From Qipengyuania_B sp965214525 (GTDB lineage Bacteria > Pseudomonadota > Alphaproteobacteria > Sphingomonadales > Sphingomonadaceae), in NCBI GenBank assembly GCA_965214525.1, contig OZ243959.1, positions 1,550,001-1,614,000 of the forward strand: a stretch of DNA of 64,000 bases. Direction: 5' to 3'. Every line of letters starts with the position of its first letter. The stretch's first letter is position 1. The notes beneath the pieces were generated by a model. The model worked only from the letters and a program-made list of their open reading frames with translations. It did not search any database and was not told the DNA's origin. This document shows, piece by piece, positions 26,848 to 35,613 of the stretch. Made by a program: the position numbers and the translations under genes.

Positions 26848-29199
26848 ATGGACGACCTGCTGGCCGATTTCGTGGCCGAGACACGGGAAATGCTGGAGAA
26901 CAGCGAAGGCGAGCTGATTGTCTGGGAGGCGAACCCTTCCGATCGCCAACGCCTGGATACCATCTTTCGTTTCGTTCATACGGTGAAGGGGAATTGCGGG
27001 TTCTTCGACCTGCCACGGCTTGCCGCCCTTAGCCACGCGGCCGAAGGAGCGCTTGCCGAAGTACGCGCCGATCGCCGGGAAGCGAATGCTGACCTGGTTT
27101 CGGCAGTATTGGCGATCATCGATCGCATCATGGAGATGATCGACGCGATCGAAGCGGGCGACGTGATGCCGTTCGATGACGATGACCTCTTGATAGCAGC
27201 GCTGGAGGTCGGAGCATCCGCGACCGGCCCGGCACGTAGCAACCCGCAACCGGTCAGCCCCTCGATCGCCAAGGCGCGGTCCATCCGCGTGCCTGTCGAA
27301 ATGCTGGACGAATTGATGAGCGGCGTCTCCGACATGGTACTGGCGCGCAACGACCTGGCGCGGCGCATCCGTTCGAGCGGCGATATCTCCGAGATCGAAA
27401 GCACTTTCGAGCGATTGTCCGGTATCCTTGGCGATGTGCGCGAAACCGTCACGCGGATGCGGATGAACCCTATCGAACATCTGTATCAGGCAATCCCCCG
27501 GCTCGTTCGTGATCTTGCACAGGAACTCGGCAAGAAAGTCAGCATCGCATTCGATGGTGGACATGTCGAACTCGATCGCGAGGTACTGGAGCTGGTGCGC
27601 GATCCGTTGACCCATATCCTTCGCAACGCGATCGACCACGGGATCGAAGGGCCCGATGAACGCTTGTTGGCAGGCAAGCCGACAAGCGGCCAGATCTCCA
27701 TCAGTGCCCGGCATGCCGGGAACGAGATCAGGGTGACGATCAGTGACGATGGGCGCGGCATCGATCCGGAAGCGATTGCGCGGCAGGCCATCAAATCCGG
27801 TATCAGAAAGGCCGATACGGTGGCGGGGCTTACAGGGGCCCAAAAGCTCGATCTGATCTTCGAACCCGGTCTCTCGACCGCCAGCAAGGTAAGCGAAATC
27901 TCGGGCCGTGGCGTCGGGATGGACGTGGTGCGCGCCAATCTGGAAAAGATCGGGGGGCGCATAATCGTCAGTTCGGTTCCAGGAGAAGGCACCGACCTGG
28001 AATTTCGCATTCCCCTGACGCTCAGCATCATGGCGGGGCTGACGGTTCGCGTGGGGACACAGCAATTCGCCATTCCGCAAACGGCTATCGTGGAGATCGT
28101 CCGCTGCCGCTCGACCCAGACCGTGTTTTCATTCCTTGGAGAGAGGCGGATCGTCACGATCCGATCGGAACGATTGCCCTATCTCTCCCTCGCTGCCGGA
28201 TTGAACATCAGCCCGCCTGGTGCTGACGAAGACATCGATGGGCAACACACTCCAACGGTCATCATCGTCGCCGATCTCGCTAATAGCCATCGCGTGGCGA
28301 TCGGGGTCGATTCGATCGGCGACTATGAAGATCTCGTCATAAAACCCCTGCCGCCGCAGATCATGGAAACCGGCTTCTATTCGGGCTCGACGCTGCTGAA
28401 TGATGGCCGTCCTATTTTGATGCTGGATTTGCGGGAACTGGCCGCCCTATGCGGGATGTGCGAACGCGGGGGCAGCGATAATTCGCTTTTGCTTGCGGAC
28501 GACGCCGATAAGGCCGGCAGCAACTTGGCACTGATGGCGTTTACCGGGCTCGACGGAACCGAACATGCGGTGCGCGTATCGGCAGTGCAACGGGTCGATT
28601 GCTTCGCGGCCGGTCAGATCGATCGGACCGGCAATACCGCGATGGTCGTGCTCGACGGCATCGCCTTGCCGTTACTGGGGCTGCCGCAGGGCGATCTGCA
28701 GGAGGGTGCGGTCCACGCTATCCGCATGAACGATGGTACGAGCCAATTGCTGTTTGCCTCGCACAAGGCCATCCGGTGGATCGATATCGATCCGTCCGCT
28801 CTGGAGACTTCGCCGGAACGAGAGGTCGAGGCAACGATCGTCCACAACGACCGGATCGTGCGGCTGATCGACACTCACCGGTTGTTCGGCCAACTCGACG
28901 CATCGCGCGGCCGCGTGCGGCATCGACCGACCTGCCGTATTCCGGATGACGAATGGTCGCGCCAGATACTGGCCCCTCTCCTTAATTCTACGGGCTATGC
29001 GGTCGTCGAAGGGGTCACACGGGATGTCGATCTTGCCATCCTTATCGACGCTGACGAGATGGAGCAGGCCGATGCGAGCGCGAAAGCTGTCGTTCGGCTG
29101 ACTTCCGACCCGAAGGGGACCAGTCGGTCCATGATCGATCGGTACGATCGAGAGCGCATCCTGGCCGCACTCGAAGCCGCGCGAAAGGACGTCGCATGA
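26848..29199 (+). CDS. cheA: Chemotaxis histidine kinase CheA (with extra CheW-like and receiver-like C-terminus)
   Basis: Central kinase of the chemotaxis array. Over 783 aa: Hpt domain with RFVHTVKGNCGF (phospho-His44), no obvious P2 CheY-binding domain, P3 dimerisation helices (about 150-200), ATPase with HILRNAIDHGIEG (N box), ISDDGRGIDPEA (G1) and GRGVGMDVV (G2), and P5/CheW domain (about 395-530). A second CheW-like segment follows (about 550-690). The last 90 residues, with CRIPDDEWSRQILAPLLNSTGY, look like a receiver domain that has lost its usual acidic pocket pattern. Its stop overlaps the cheW start. Confidence 0.95.
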   Translation: MDDLLADFVAETREMLENSEGELIVWEANPSDRQRLDTIFRFVHTVKGNCGFFDLPRLAALSHAAEGALAEVRADRREANADLVSAVLAIIDRIMEMIDAIEAGDVMPFDDDDLLIAALEVGASATGPARSNPQPVSPSIAKARSIRVPVEMLDELMSGVSDMVLARNDLARRIRSSGDISEIESTFERLSGILGDVRETVTRMRMNPIEHLYQAIPRLVRDLAQELGKKVSIAFDGGHVELDREVLELVRDPLTHILRNAIDHGIEGPDERLLAGKPTSGQISISARHAGNEIRVTISDDGRGIDPEAIARQAIKSGIRKADTVAGLTGAQKLDLIFEPGLSTASKVSEISGRGVGMDVVRANLEKIGGRIIVSSVPGEGTDLEFRIPLTLSIMAGLTVRVGTQQFAIPQTAIVEIVRCRSTQTVFSFLGERRIVTIRSERLPYLSLAAGLNISPPGADEDIDGQHTPTVIIVADLANSHRVAIGVDSIGDYEDLVIKPLPPQIMETGFYSGSTLLNDGRPILMLDLRELAALCGMCERGGSDNSLLLADDADKAGSNLALMAFTGLDGTEHAVRVSAVQRVDCFAAGQIDRTGNTAMVVLDGIALPLLGLPQGDLQEGAVHAIRMNDGTSQLLFASHKAIRWIDIDPSALETSPEREVEATIVHNDRIVRLIDTHRLFGQLDASRGRVRHRPTCRIPDDEWSRQILAPLLNSTGYAVVEGVTRDVDLAILIDADEMEQADASAKAVVRLTSDPKGTSRSMIDRYDRERILAALEAARKDVA

Positions 29200-29630
29200 C
29201 CGAGATGGTACTGATCGTGTCTTTGGCGGATCGGCGTCTGGCGATCCCCGCGCAGCGCATCGAATCGATTGTCGAACTGGAACAGATTGCCCCGGTGCCG
29301 ATGGCACCAACTCATGTCGCGGGGCTGTCCGCGCTGCGCAGCCGTGCGCTGACGGTGATAGATTGCCGCACCGCCTTGCAATTGGCGTATCGTCCGTTCG
29401 AGCCCGGTTGCCAGGCAGTCGTCGTCGAACACGATACGCATCGCTTCGCCCTGCTGGTGGATAGCGTGGACGATGTCGAGCAGACCCTTGCCAGATCGGG
29501 ACATTTGCCAGGAGGGTTCGGCAAGGAATTCGATCATGTAGCCATCGAAATGATCGAGGTCGCATCCGGGGCTGCCCTGCTGATCGAACCGGACGTAATC
29601 ATATCCGGGCAACGTAGCCTCGCCGCTTAA
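29196..29630 (+). CDS. cheW: Chemotaxis coupling protein CheW
   Basis: A 144 aa CheW adaptor that links receptors to CheA. The protein has the SH3-like CheW fold: MTEMVLIVSLADRRLAIPAQRIESIVELE at the start, then a central PVPMAPTHVAGLSALRSRALTVIDCRTAL block typical of the family. The sequence is short and plain, with no extra domain. Its ATG overlaps the cheA stop (ATGA), and cheY follows after 53 bp. Confidence 0.93.
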   Translation: MTEMVLIVSLADRRLAIPAQRIESIVELEQIAPVPMAPTHVAGLSALRSRALTVIDCRTALQLAYRPFEPGCQAVVVEHDTHRFALLVDSVDDVEQTLARSGHLPGGFGKEFDHVAIEMIEVASGAALLIEPDVIISGQRSLAA

Positions 29631-29683
29631 GCAATTGGTTACGGTTACGATCGTATCATTACAATGGGTTCGCTAGGAAAAAC

Positions 29684-30052
29684 ATGATGAAACGCTGTTT
29701 GGTTATCGATGATTCTAGGGTCATCCGGAAAGTATCCCGGCACATTCTCGAAACGTTGGGGTTCGACGTTGACGAAGCCGAGAATGGCGCGGAGGGGCTG
29801 GAACGCTGCGACACGCGCATGCCCGATGTCATCCTGCTGGATTGGAACATGCCGGTGATGACGGGGATCGAATTCCTCACGAAGCTGCGCAGTCGACCAG
29901 ACGGTTCCATTCCCAAGGTGGTGTTCTGCACCACGGAGAACGATGTGGCCCATATCCGGGAGGCCATCAACGCCGGGGCTGACGAATACGTCATGAAGCC
30001 GTTCGATCACGAAACGCTGCAAATCAAGTTGCAACTCGTCGGCATGGCCTGA
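29684..30052 (+). CDS. cheY: Chemotaxis response regulator CheY
   Basis: A single receiver domain of 122 aa. CLVIDDSRVIRK supplies the acidic pair, VILLDWNMPVMTGIEFL carries the phospho-accepting Asp near residue 53, FCTTEND has the switch Thr, and DEYVMKPFD the conserved Lys. There is no output domain, so it acts by binding the motor switch. Two ATGs at 29684 and 29687 are both possible starts. It sits between cheW and cheB. Confidence 0.93.
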   Translation: MMKRCLVIDDSRVIRKVSRHILETLGFDVDEAENGAEGLERCDTRMPDVILLDWNMPVMTGIEFLTKLRSRPDGSIPKVVFCTTENDVAHIREAINAGADEYVMKPFDHETLQIKLQLVGMA

Positions 30053-30053
30053 A

Positions 30054-30079
30054 GGGCCTGGGGCGCCGCCCCCCGGCCC
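30054..30079 (+). other. Strong GC hairpin between cheY and cheB
   Basis: Right after the cheY stop, GGGCC-T-GGGG pairs with CCCC-GGCCC around a CGCCGCC loop: a 9-bp stem with a single bulged T. It is not followed by a T-run, so it is more likely an mRNA 3'-end stabiliser or partial attenuator than a strong terminator. Either would make CheY more abundant than CheB and CheR from one transcript. Confidence 0.45.
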
Positions 30080-30111
30080 AGACCAGAACAGCATAACTTC
30101 TTGGAGCGGAT

Positions 30112-31155
30112 ATGGCCGAGCTGCCCATCCGGGTAATGATCGTAGACGATTCGCTCACCGCCCGCACGGCGTTCGGCAAGATCATCGGTCAAGCCGACGA
30201 TCTGTCCATCGTTTCAGAAGCGAGCAGCGCCGAGGCGGCTATCGGCAAACTTCGCCTGATGGCGATCGATGTCATACTCCTCGACCTCGAGATGCCAGGC
30301 ATGGGCGGCTTGAAGGCCCTTCCGCACCTGCTGGCGATTAACCCGAAAACGCAGGTCCTCGTCGTATCGTCCCTTACGCAAGACGGGGCAGAGCATTCCC
30401 TGGCAGCGCTCGCGATGGGCGCCGCCGATACCATGTCGAAACCGGCAGCTGGCGGGCTCGATGCGATCTATCGCCGCAACCTGCTCGACCGGATCAGGGC
30501 CTTGGGCGGAAATCGGCGGAACCAGGCGGCGAAGCGGCCGCCCCGCCTGGTTCCGGTCAAGAACGACAAACCGTCGCACGCGATCGCGATCGGCGCTTCG
30601 ACCGGTGGCATTCATGCGCTGGTAGCCTTCTTTCAGGCGCTTCCTGCAGAGTTCCCCTTGCCAATGCTCATTACCCAGCACCTGCCAGCAAACTTCATGG
30701 AAGTATTCGCAAGGCAGATGCAGACCGCTTCCGGTCGCAAAACCCGGATGGCCGAAGAAGGATTACCGCTGCGCGAACGCGAGATCGTCATTGCGCCGGG
30801 TCAAAGCAATCTGGTCGTACGAAAGTCCGGCCAGGGATTGGTCGCCGGACTGAGCAATGCGCCATCGATTAGCGGTTGTTCGCCATCGGTCGATCCCATG
30901 TTCGAAAGTCTCGCTGACGCAACGGACGGGCATGCGACCGGCATCGTGTTATCCGGCATGGGCCGAGACGGAGCGTTCGGTGCGCAAACGCTGTTCAATG
31001 CGGGCGGAACGCTTCTGGCGCAGGATGCGCACAGTTCTGCGGTCTGGGGAATGCCCCGCGCGGTTGCCGATGCCGGTCTGGCAAGCGCCGTCCTGCCGCC
31101 GGACAAGCTCGCCCAGTTCGTGGCAGCGCGCACTAGGATACCGTCGTGGAGGTGA
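30112..31155 (+). CDS. cheB: Chemotaxis protein-glutamate methylesterase/deamidase CheB
   Basis: Response-regulated esterase that removes methyl groups from receptors. The receiver domain (about 1-115) has VMIVDDSLTART and VILLDLEMPGMGG. After a basic linker, the esterase domain (about 160-345) shows the catalytic triad: IAIGASTGGIHAL (Ser), LITQHLPANFM (His) and SGMGRDGAFGAQ (Asp). At 347 aa it has normal length. It overlaps cheR by 10 bp. TTGGAGCGG upstream is a reasonable ribosome-binding site. Confidence 0.96.
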   Translation: MAELPIRVMIVDDSLTARTAFGKIIGQADDLSIVSEASSAEAAIGKLRLMAIDVILLDLEMPGMGGLKALPHLLAINPKTQVLVVSSLTQDGAEHSLAALAMGAADTMSKPAAGGLDAIYRRNLLDRIRALGGNRRNQAAKRPPRLVPVKNDKPSHAIAIGASTGGIHALVAFFQALPAEFPLPMLITQHLPANFMEVFARQMQTASGRKTRMAEEGLPLREREIVIAPGQSNLVVRKSGQGLVAGLSNAPSISGCSPSVDPMFESLADATDGHATGIVLSGMGRDGAFGAQTLFNAGGTLLAQDAHSSAVWGMPRAVADAGLASAVLPPDKLAQFVAARTRIPSWR

Positions 31156-32060
31156 ACAGCGCTTCGGAACGGATCATCTGCGACCTGCTCAAGCAGCGGA
31201 CGGGGCAGCACATTTCCCCGTCGCGGCGCTGGCGCATAACCTCCGCCCTGAGCGCGCTGTACCGCGAACATGGCATCGATAACCTGGATCAGCTTGCCTG
31301 TCTGCTGACCATGCCGGGCAAAGACGGTTTGTCCCAGCAGGTAGTGGAGGCGTTGCTGAACAACGAGACCTATTTCTTCCGCGATCTGCCATACTTCACC
31401 GCTTTGGTAGACAACGTCCTGCCGCAAGTTCGCCGTGATCGCGCCAACCAACGCCGGCTGCGGATATGGTCGGCCGGATGTTCGACCGGTCAAGAGGCGC
31501 TGTCGCTTGCCATGCTGTTTCTGGAAGAACCCCAGAAGTGGACTGGCTGGTCGATCGATATCGTAGGCACGGATATCTCTTCCCAGGTTATCGCTACGGC
31601 GCAGGCCGGACGATACAACCAGTTCGAAATTCAACGGGGCATCGGCGTTCATCAAATGCTCCGCTATTTCGACGAAACCCCAGATGGCTGGCAAGCGAAG
31701 GATTGCCTTCGCAAGATGGTTGATTTTCGCGTTGCCAGCATTTTCGACAAGCCGCCTGCACAAGCCCCGTTCGACATCGTGCTATGCCGAAACGTGATGC
31801 TGTATTTCACAAAGGACGTTCGGCGGCAGGCATTTGCGCATCTGGCCGAGGGGCTAGCGATGGGCGGATGGCTCATCCTGGGCGCGGGCGAAGGTATGGC
31901 CGAGGAGGCAAACGGGTTTTCCGCTGCCCAATTCAATCTGGGATTTTTCCGCCATGAGGGCCCATCGCCCTGCGCGCACGACAAAGGGGTTTCCCGCAGG
32001 CCACCCCTACCGCACGATGCGCGAACTCCGCGGTCGATCGGCGATTCCCGTAAGGCGTAA
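31146..32060 (+). CDS. cheR: Chemotaxis protein methyltransferase CheR
   Basis: SAM-dependent methyltransferase of receptor glutamates. It has the small N-terminal helical domain (about 1-75), NNETYFFRD, SAM-binding WSAGCSTGQEALSLAM, VGTDISSQVI and FDIVLCRNVMLYF. The 304 aa protein ends in a basic, Pro-rich tail (PPLPHDARTPR) with no TPR or receptor-binding extension. The start GTG at 31146, inside the 3' end of cheB, has AGGA 7 nt upstream; GTG at 31152 is the alternative. Confidence 0.94.
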   Translation: MEVNSASERIICDLLKQRTGQHISPSRRWRITSALSALYREHGIDNLDQLACLLTMPGKDGLSQQVVEALLNNETYFFRDLPYFTALVDNVLPQVRRDRANQRRLRIWSAGCSTGQEALSLAMLFLEEPQKWTGWSIDIVGTDISSQVIATAQAGRYNQFEIQRGIGVHQMLRYFDETPDGWQAKDCLRKMVDFRVASIFDKPPAQAPFDIVLCRNVMLYFTKDVRRQAFAHLAEGLAMGGWLILGAGEGMAEEANGFSAAQFNLGFFRHEGPSPCAHDKGVSRRPPLPHDARTPRSIGDSRKA

Positions 32061-32114
32061 ATGCCAACGTAACCAAATCTTAGTGTCATTCAACGTAGTA
32101 ACTGCACGGAACGG

Positions 32115-33683
32115 ATGGATACGTCTTTCCCCGGGGAGTTGTCTGCTTTGGTCACATACGAAAAACTCGACAGGCTTGCTCCCAGGGTCGTGGTTCTGGT
32201 GCCGCAATGCTTGTTGACAGCGATCTTCGCAGCCGGCCTGTGGCTGCTCGTAGGGTTGCCCCATCTCGATAGTACGGAACGATCGACGCTGCTCATCCTG
32301 ACGGGGGCAGCGTATCTCGTAGCCGTGGGGACAATCACGCACGCTGGCTTCGCCAAGCTGGAGCGGATGGAGCGCCTGACCGCGACGGACAGCTTGACTG
32401 GCCTTGGCAACCGGCGGGCGCTGCATAACCGCTTTGCCAACACGGGGTCTCTCGATGAAGAGGCGGCGCTGGCCATGATCGACCTCGACGGGTTCAAGCC
32501 GATCAACGACCATTACAGTCACATCGTCGGCGACCAGGTCATCAAGGCATGTGCCGATATTCTGCAGGAGGTATGTCGCAAGGAAGCGACGTGCTACCGT
32601 TTGGGTGGCGATGAATTCGCGATCGCCATGATCGGACCATTGGCAGGCAACATCATCGAAGGGATGTCGCGCGCCATCATCGATCGATTGGCACTGCCCA
32701 TCATCGTCGACGATCGCCGCCTCAGCCTGGGCGCGAGCATCGGATTGACCCGCGTTAACAAAGGCAACTCGATCTCTTCGTCCGAGATGCTACGCCAGGC
32801 CGATATCGCTTTATACGCATCGAAGCGCGGCGGCAGCATGCGATGCACCTGGTTCAACGCCGAATTCGACCGCAATCGCGAAGCCTTGCGCCTGATGGAC
32901 GATGAACTCCGCGTGGCGTTGATGCAGGGCGACTTCGCCTTACACTACCAGCCACTCGTCGATGCCCAATCGAAACAGATCGTAGCGGTCGAATCGCTGT
33001 TGCGCTGGAACCGAAGGGACGGACCCCGGGTGGGCCCGGATGTGTTCATACCCGTTGCGGAAAGTTCCGGTTTTATCAACGCGATCGGTCTGTGGGTGTT
33101 GCGCCAGGCTTGTACCGATGCCTTGCAATGGCCCGACATCAAACTGTCGGTCAATATTTCCGCCGCGCAATTGCGCAATGCGGAGTTTCCCGTACAGCTT
33201 GGGCAGATCCTGGAAGAGACGGGCTTCCCGCCGGAACGCCTCGAACTGGAAATCACCGAAACCTGCCTGGTCCTCGATCCGCAGATCGCGGAACGCAGCC
33301 TCGATCTGGTGCGCGGGTTCGGGGTCAACGTGGCGCTCGATGATTTCGGTACAGGCTATGCTTCAATAGGCTTCCTGCGCCAGTTTCGGTTCGAGAAACT
33401 CAAACTAGACCGCTCTCTCGTCACGCAGGCAGAAGATGATCCCGCATCGCTCGCCATGATGCTGTCGAGCATAACCGTGGCGCGGGCCATGGACATGGAT
33501 GTCACCGCGGAAGGTGTCGAAACCGAAGAGCAGGCGGCAATGGTCCGCGCGGCAGGGTGCGACCAGATCCAGGGTTGGCTCTACTACAAGGCCATGCCGG
33601 CGGATGAAATTCCGCAATTCCTGCATAAAGACCCGCGAGATGATGTCGGACCAACTTTGAACGAAGATCGGAAAATCGCATGA
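32115..33683 (+). CDS. Membrane GGDEF-EAL cyclic-di-GMP protein
   Basis: A 522 aa inner-membrane protein with two helices at about 26-47 and 58-77, then GGDEF (about 90-250) and EAL (about 260-505) domains. The diguanylate cyclase site is RLGGDEFAIAM, intact. In the phosphodiesterase domain the signature reads VESLLRW instead of EALLRW, but the catalytic residues look kept: NISAAQL, EITET, LDDFGTGYASIG, KLKLDRSLV and TAEGVET. Both activities are therefore possible. Its stop overlaps the start of the following chemoreceptor, tying c-di-GMP turnover to chemotaxis. Confidence 0.9.
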   Translation: MDTSFPGELSALVTYEKLDRLAPRVVVLVPQCLLTAIFAAGLWLLVGLPHLDSTERSTLLILTGAAYLVAVGTITHAGFAKLERMERLTATDSLTGLGNRRALHNRFANTGSLDEEAALAMIDLDGFKPINDHYSHIVGDQVIKACADILQEVCRKEATCYRLGGDEFAIAMIGPLAGNIIEGMSRAIIDRLALPIIVDDRRLSLGASIGLTRVNKGNSISSSEMLRQADIALYASKRGGSMRCTWFNAEFDRNREALRLMDDELRVALMQGDFALHYQPLVDAQSKQIVAVESLLRWNRRDGPRVGPDVFIPVAESSGFINAIGLWVLRQACTDALQWPDIKLSVNISAAQLRNAEFPVQLGQILEETGFPPERLELEITETCLVLDPQIAERSLDLVRGFGVNVALDDFGTGYASIGFLRQFRFEKLKLDRSLVTQAEDDPASLAMMLSSITVARAMDMDVTAEGVETEEQAAMVRAAGCDQIQGWLYYKAMPADEIPQFLHKDPRDDVGPTLNEDRKIA

Positions 33684-35038
33684 CGTCCATGGACATTCCT
33701 GCCGCAAACCCTGCGTTTACCGGCAGCGTGGTTGCGCGGCACCATCCGGCGTCGACCCGGCAAGGCGTCGACAAGTGGTTCTCCGAACTAACTTCGGACC
33801 GAAAGATCGCCGCGACCTTCGTCGTCCCGGTGGCATTGCTGCTCACGCTTACCGTTCTTGGTCTCATTGCGGTAAGCCTTGGCAAGGAGGCTGTGGCAAA
33901 CCCGGCGTCGGACGTAAGCAGCGCTTTCAATTACGTGCTTACCGGGCTGGCGATAGCAGGAGCATGCACCCTGACCTATCTCATCATGGCCCTTCGCCTC
34001 ATCCGGATCGACATCGTGGGCACGACCGAGTCGCTTGTCGAACGGATGAACGGGGCCACGCAGGGCGATTACACTTCGGCAATCCCGCATATCGATCGCA
34101 TTGATCAATACGGGGATATCGCTCGCGCGCTCCAGTCGATGATGGCCGAGGCAACCAGCAGCCGTGAGACGATCATCACCGAAAGCCGCTTGCGTCGCGA
34201 AAGCATCGCTGCGCTCAGCACCCAGTTCGAACAATCCGTTGGCGATGTCGTCGGCACGGTCGCCAGCGCAGCGACGCAGTTGAACGGCACAGCCGGAAGC
34301 CTGGCCACAGCCACGCAGCAGACCAAGGCGCAAACCGAACTGGTCGCCAGTTCCGTAGATGAAGCGGCCAAGGGCACCACGGCGGCCGCCGCTGCCAGCG
34401 ACGAATTTGCCATGTCGATTGGCGAGATCAGCCAGCAGGCATCGGTATCGGCACAATTGGCACGAGCCGCTTGCGATTCAGTCGAGGATGCCGACGCCAA
34501 GATCTCGCACCTCATCGGCGCAGCGACGGAGATCGAACAAGTCGTTGAACTCATCCAGTCGATTGCGAAACGTACGAACTTGCTCGCGCTCAATGCGTCG
34601 ATCGAAGCCGCACGGGGTGGTGAAGCGGGCAAGGGTTTCGCGGTGGTCGCTTCGGAGGTGAAGGATCTGGCTACGCAAACCAGCAAGGCAACGAGCAAGG
34701 TCGTTGCGCAGATCGCCGAAATGCAGAGCAGCACGACCTCCAGCGTCGGTGCGCTCCGCGCGATTGGAGACCAGGTGCGGCAACTTGAAACGACTGCCGT
34801 CTCCATCGCATCGGCGGTGGATCAGCAATCGGTCGCCGGGCAGGACCTGGCGCGCAGCATCGACCTCGCTGCCCGCAGCGTCAACGACGTCTCCGCCACG
34901 ATCTTCCAGGTGCAGGAAGCCACCCGCGAAAGCGAGGCATCGGCCGGACAGGTGTTGCAATCGGCAGCCGAACTCGAGCGTCAGTCGAGCGCTCTGCGCC
35001 AGCAGGCCGATAGCTTCATCCGGCAGGTCCGCCGATAG
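33680..35038 (+). CDS. Methyl-accepting chemotaxis protein
   Basis: A 452 aa receptor. Two hydrophobic segments (about 44-68 and 75-103) are close together, so there is almost no periplasmic sensing domain; a HAMP-like linker follows (about 108-160). The long coiled-coil signalling domain has its hairpin tip at IAKRTNLLALNASIEAARGGEAGKGFAVVASEVKDLA. With no ligand domain it may sense something in the membrane or cytosol. Its start overlaps the GGDEF-EAL gene (ATGA), so the two proteins are made together. Confidence 0.92.
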   Translation: MTSMDIPAANPAFTGSVVARHHPASTRQGVDKWFSELTSDRKIAATFVVPVALLLTLTVLGLIAVSLGKEAVANPASDVSSAFNYVLTGLAIAGACTLTYLIMALRLIRIDIVGTTESLVERMNGATQGDYTSAIPHIDRIDQYGDIARALQSMMAEATSSRETIITESRLRRESIAALSTQFEQSVGDVVGTVASAATQLNGTAGSLATATQQTKAQTELVASSVDEAAKGTTAAAAASDEFAMSIGEISQQASVSAQLARAACDSVEDADAKISHLIGAATEIEQVVELIQSIAKRTNLLALNASIEAARGGEAGKGFAVVASEVKDLATQTSKATSKVVAQIAEMQSSTTSSVGALRAIGDQVRQLETTAVSIASAVDQQSVAGQDLARSIDLAARSVNDVSATIFQVQEATRESEASAGQVLQSAAELERQSSALRQQADSFIRQVRR

Positions 35039-35160
35039 GTCGCATGGCCGATCCGATAGCGCGGCAAATTCGTGGTCGGGCGTTCACGATCGGGTAGCGC
35101 GGGCTAAAGCTTTGTGGCACGCCTGCCCGCGTTGCGATCGAGCAGGAGACCCTTGGGCAT

Positions 35161-35613
35161 ATGCCTGGACGTAGTTTTGAAAAATGGGCGGTCGGCGATA
35201 CGCTGAGCCATCAGCCGAGCCGGACGGTTACCGAAACGGACAATCTGCTGTTTTCCACCCTGACCCATAACGTCCAGCCCCTGCACCTCGATGCCGAAGC
35301 GGCCAAGGCCAGCGAGTTTGGCCGCATTCTAGTCAATTCGACATTCACCTTCTCGCTCGCCATCGGATTGTCAGTTGCAGATACTACGCTTGGCACGTTG
35401 ATCGGTAATTTGGGTTTCACCGATATCGAGACGCCGCATCCGGTATTCCTGGGCGATACCCTCACCTGCCATAGCGAAGTCACGGAAACGCGGGCCTCGC
35501 GCTCGCGTCCGGGTTGCGGCATCGTGACCTTTCGCCATCGCATGACCAATCAGCGGGATGAAACGGTTCTCACCTGCGTGCGCAAGGCGCTGCTGCGGGG
35601 CGAGGCGGAGTGA
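35161..35613 (+). CDS. MaoC-family dehydratase
   Basis: A 150 aa hot-dog-fold enzyme, hydratase/dehydratase of acyl-CoA esters. The first residues FEKWAVGDTLSHQPSRTVTETDN fit MaoC-like proteins, and THNVQPLHLDAEAAKASEFGRILVN contains the catalytic Asp/His-type pattern (NxxxLHxD). The length is normal for a single-domain member. Its stop overlaps the start of the CitE-like lyase gene (GTGA). That pairing is seen for mesaconyl/methylmalyl-CoA conversions, so a C4/C5-dicarboxylic CoA substrate is a reasonable guess. Confidence 0.88.
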   Translation: MPGRSFEKWAVGDTLSHQPSRTVTETDNLLFSTLTHNVQPLHLDAEAAKASEFGRILVNSTFTFSLAIGLSVADTTLGTLIGNLGFTDIETPHPVFLGDTLTCHSEVTETRASRSRPGCGIVTFRHRMTNQRDETVLTCVRKALLRGEAE

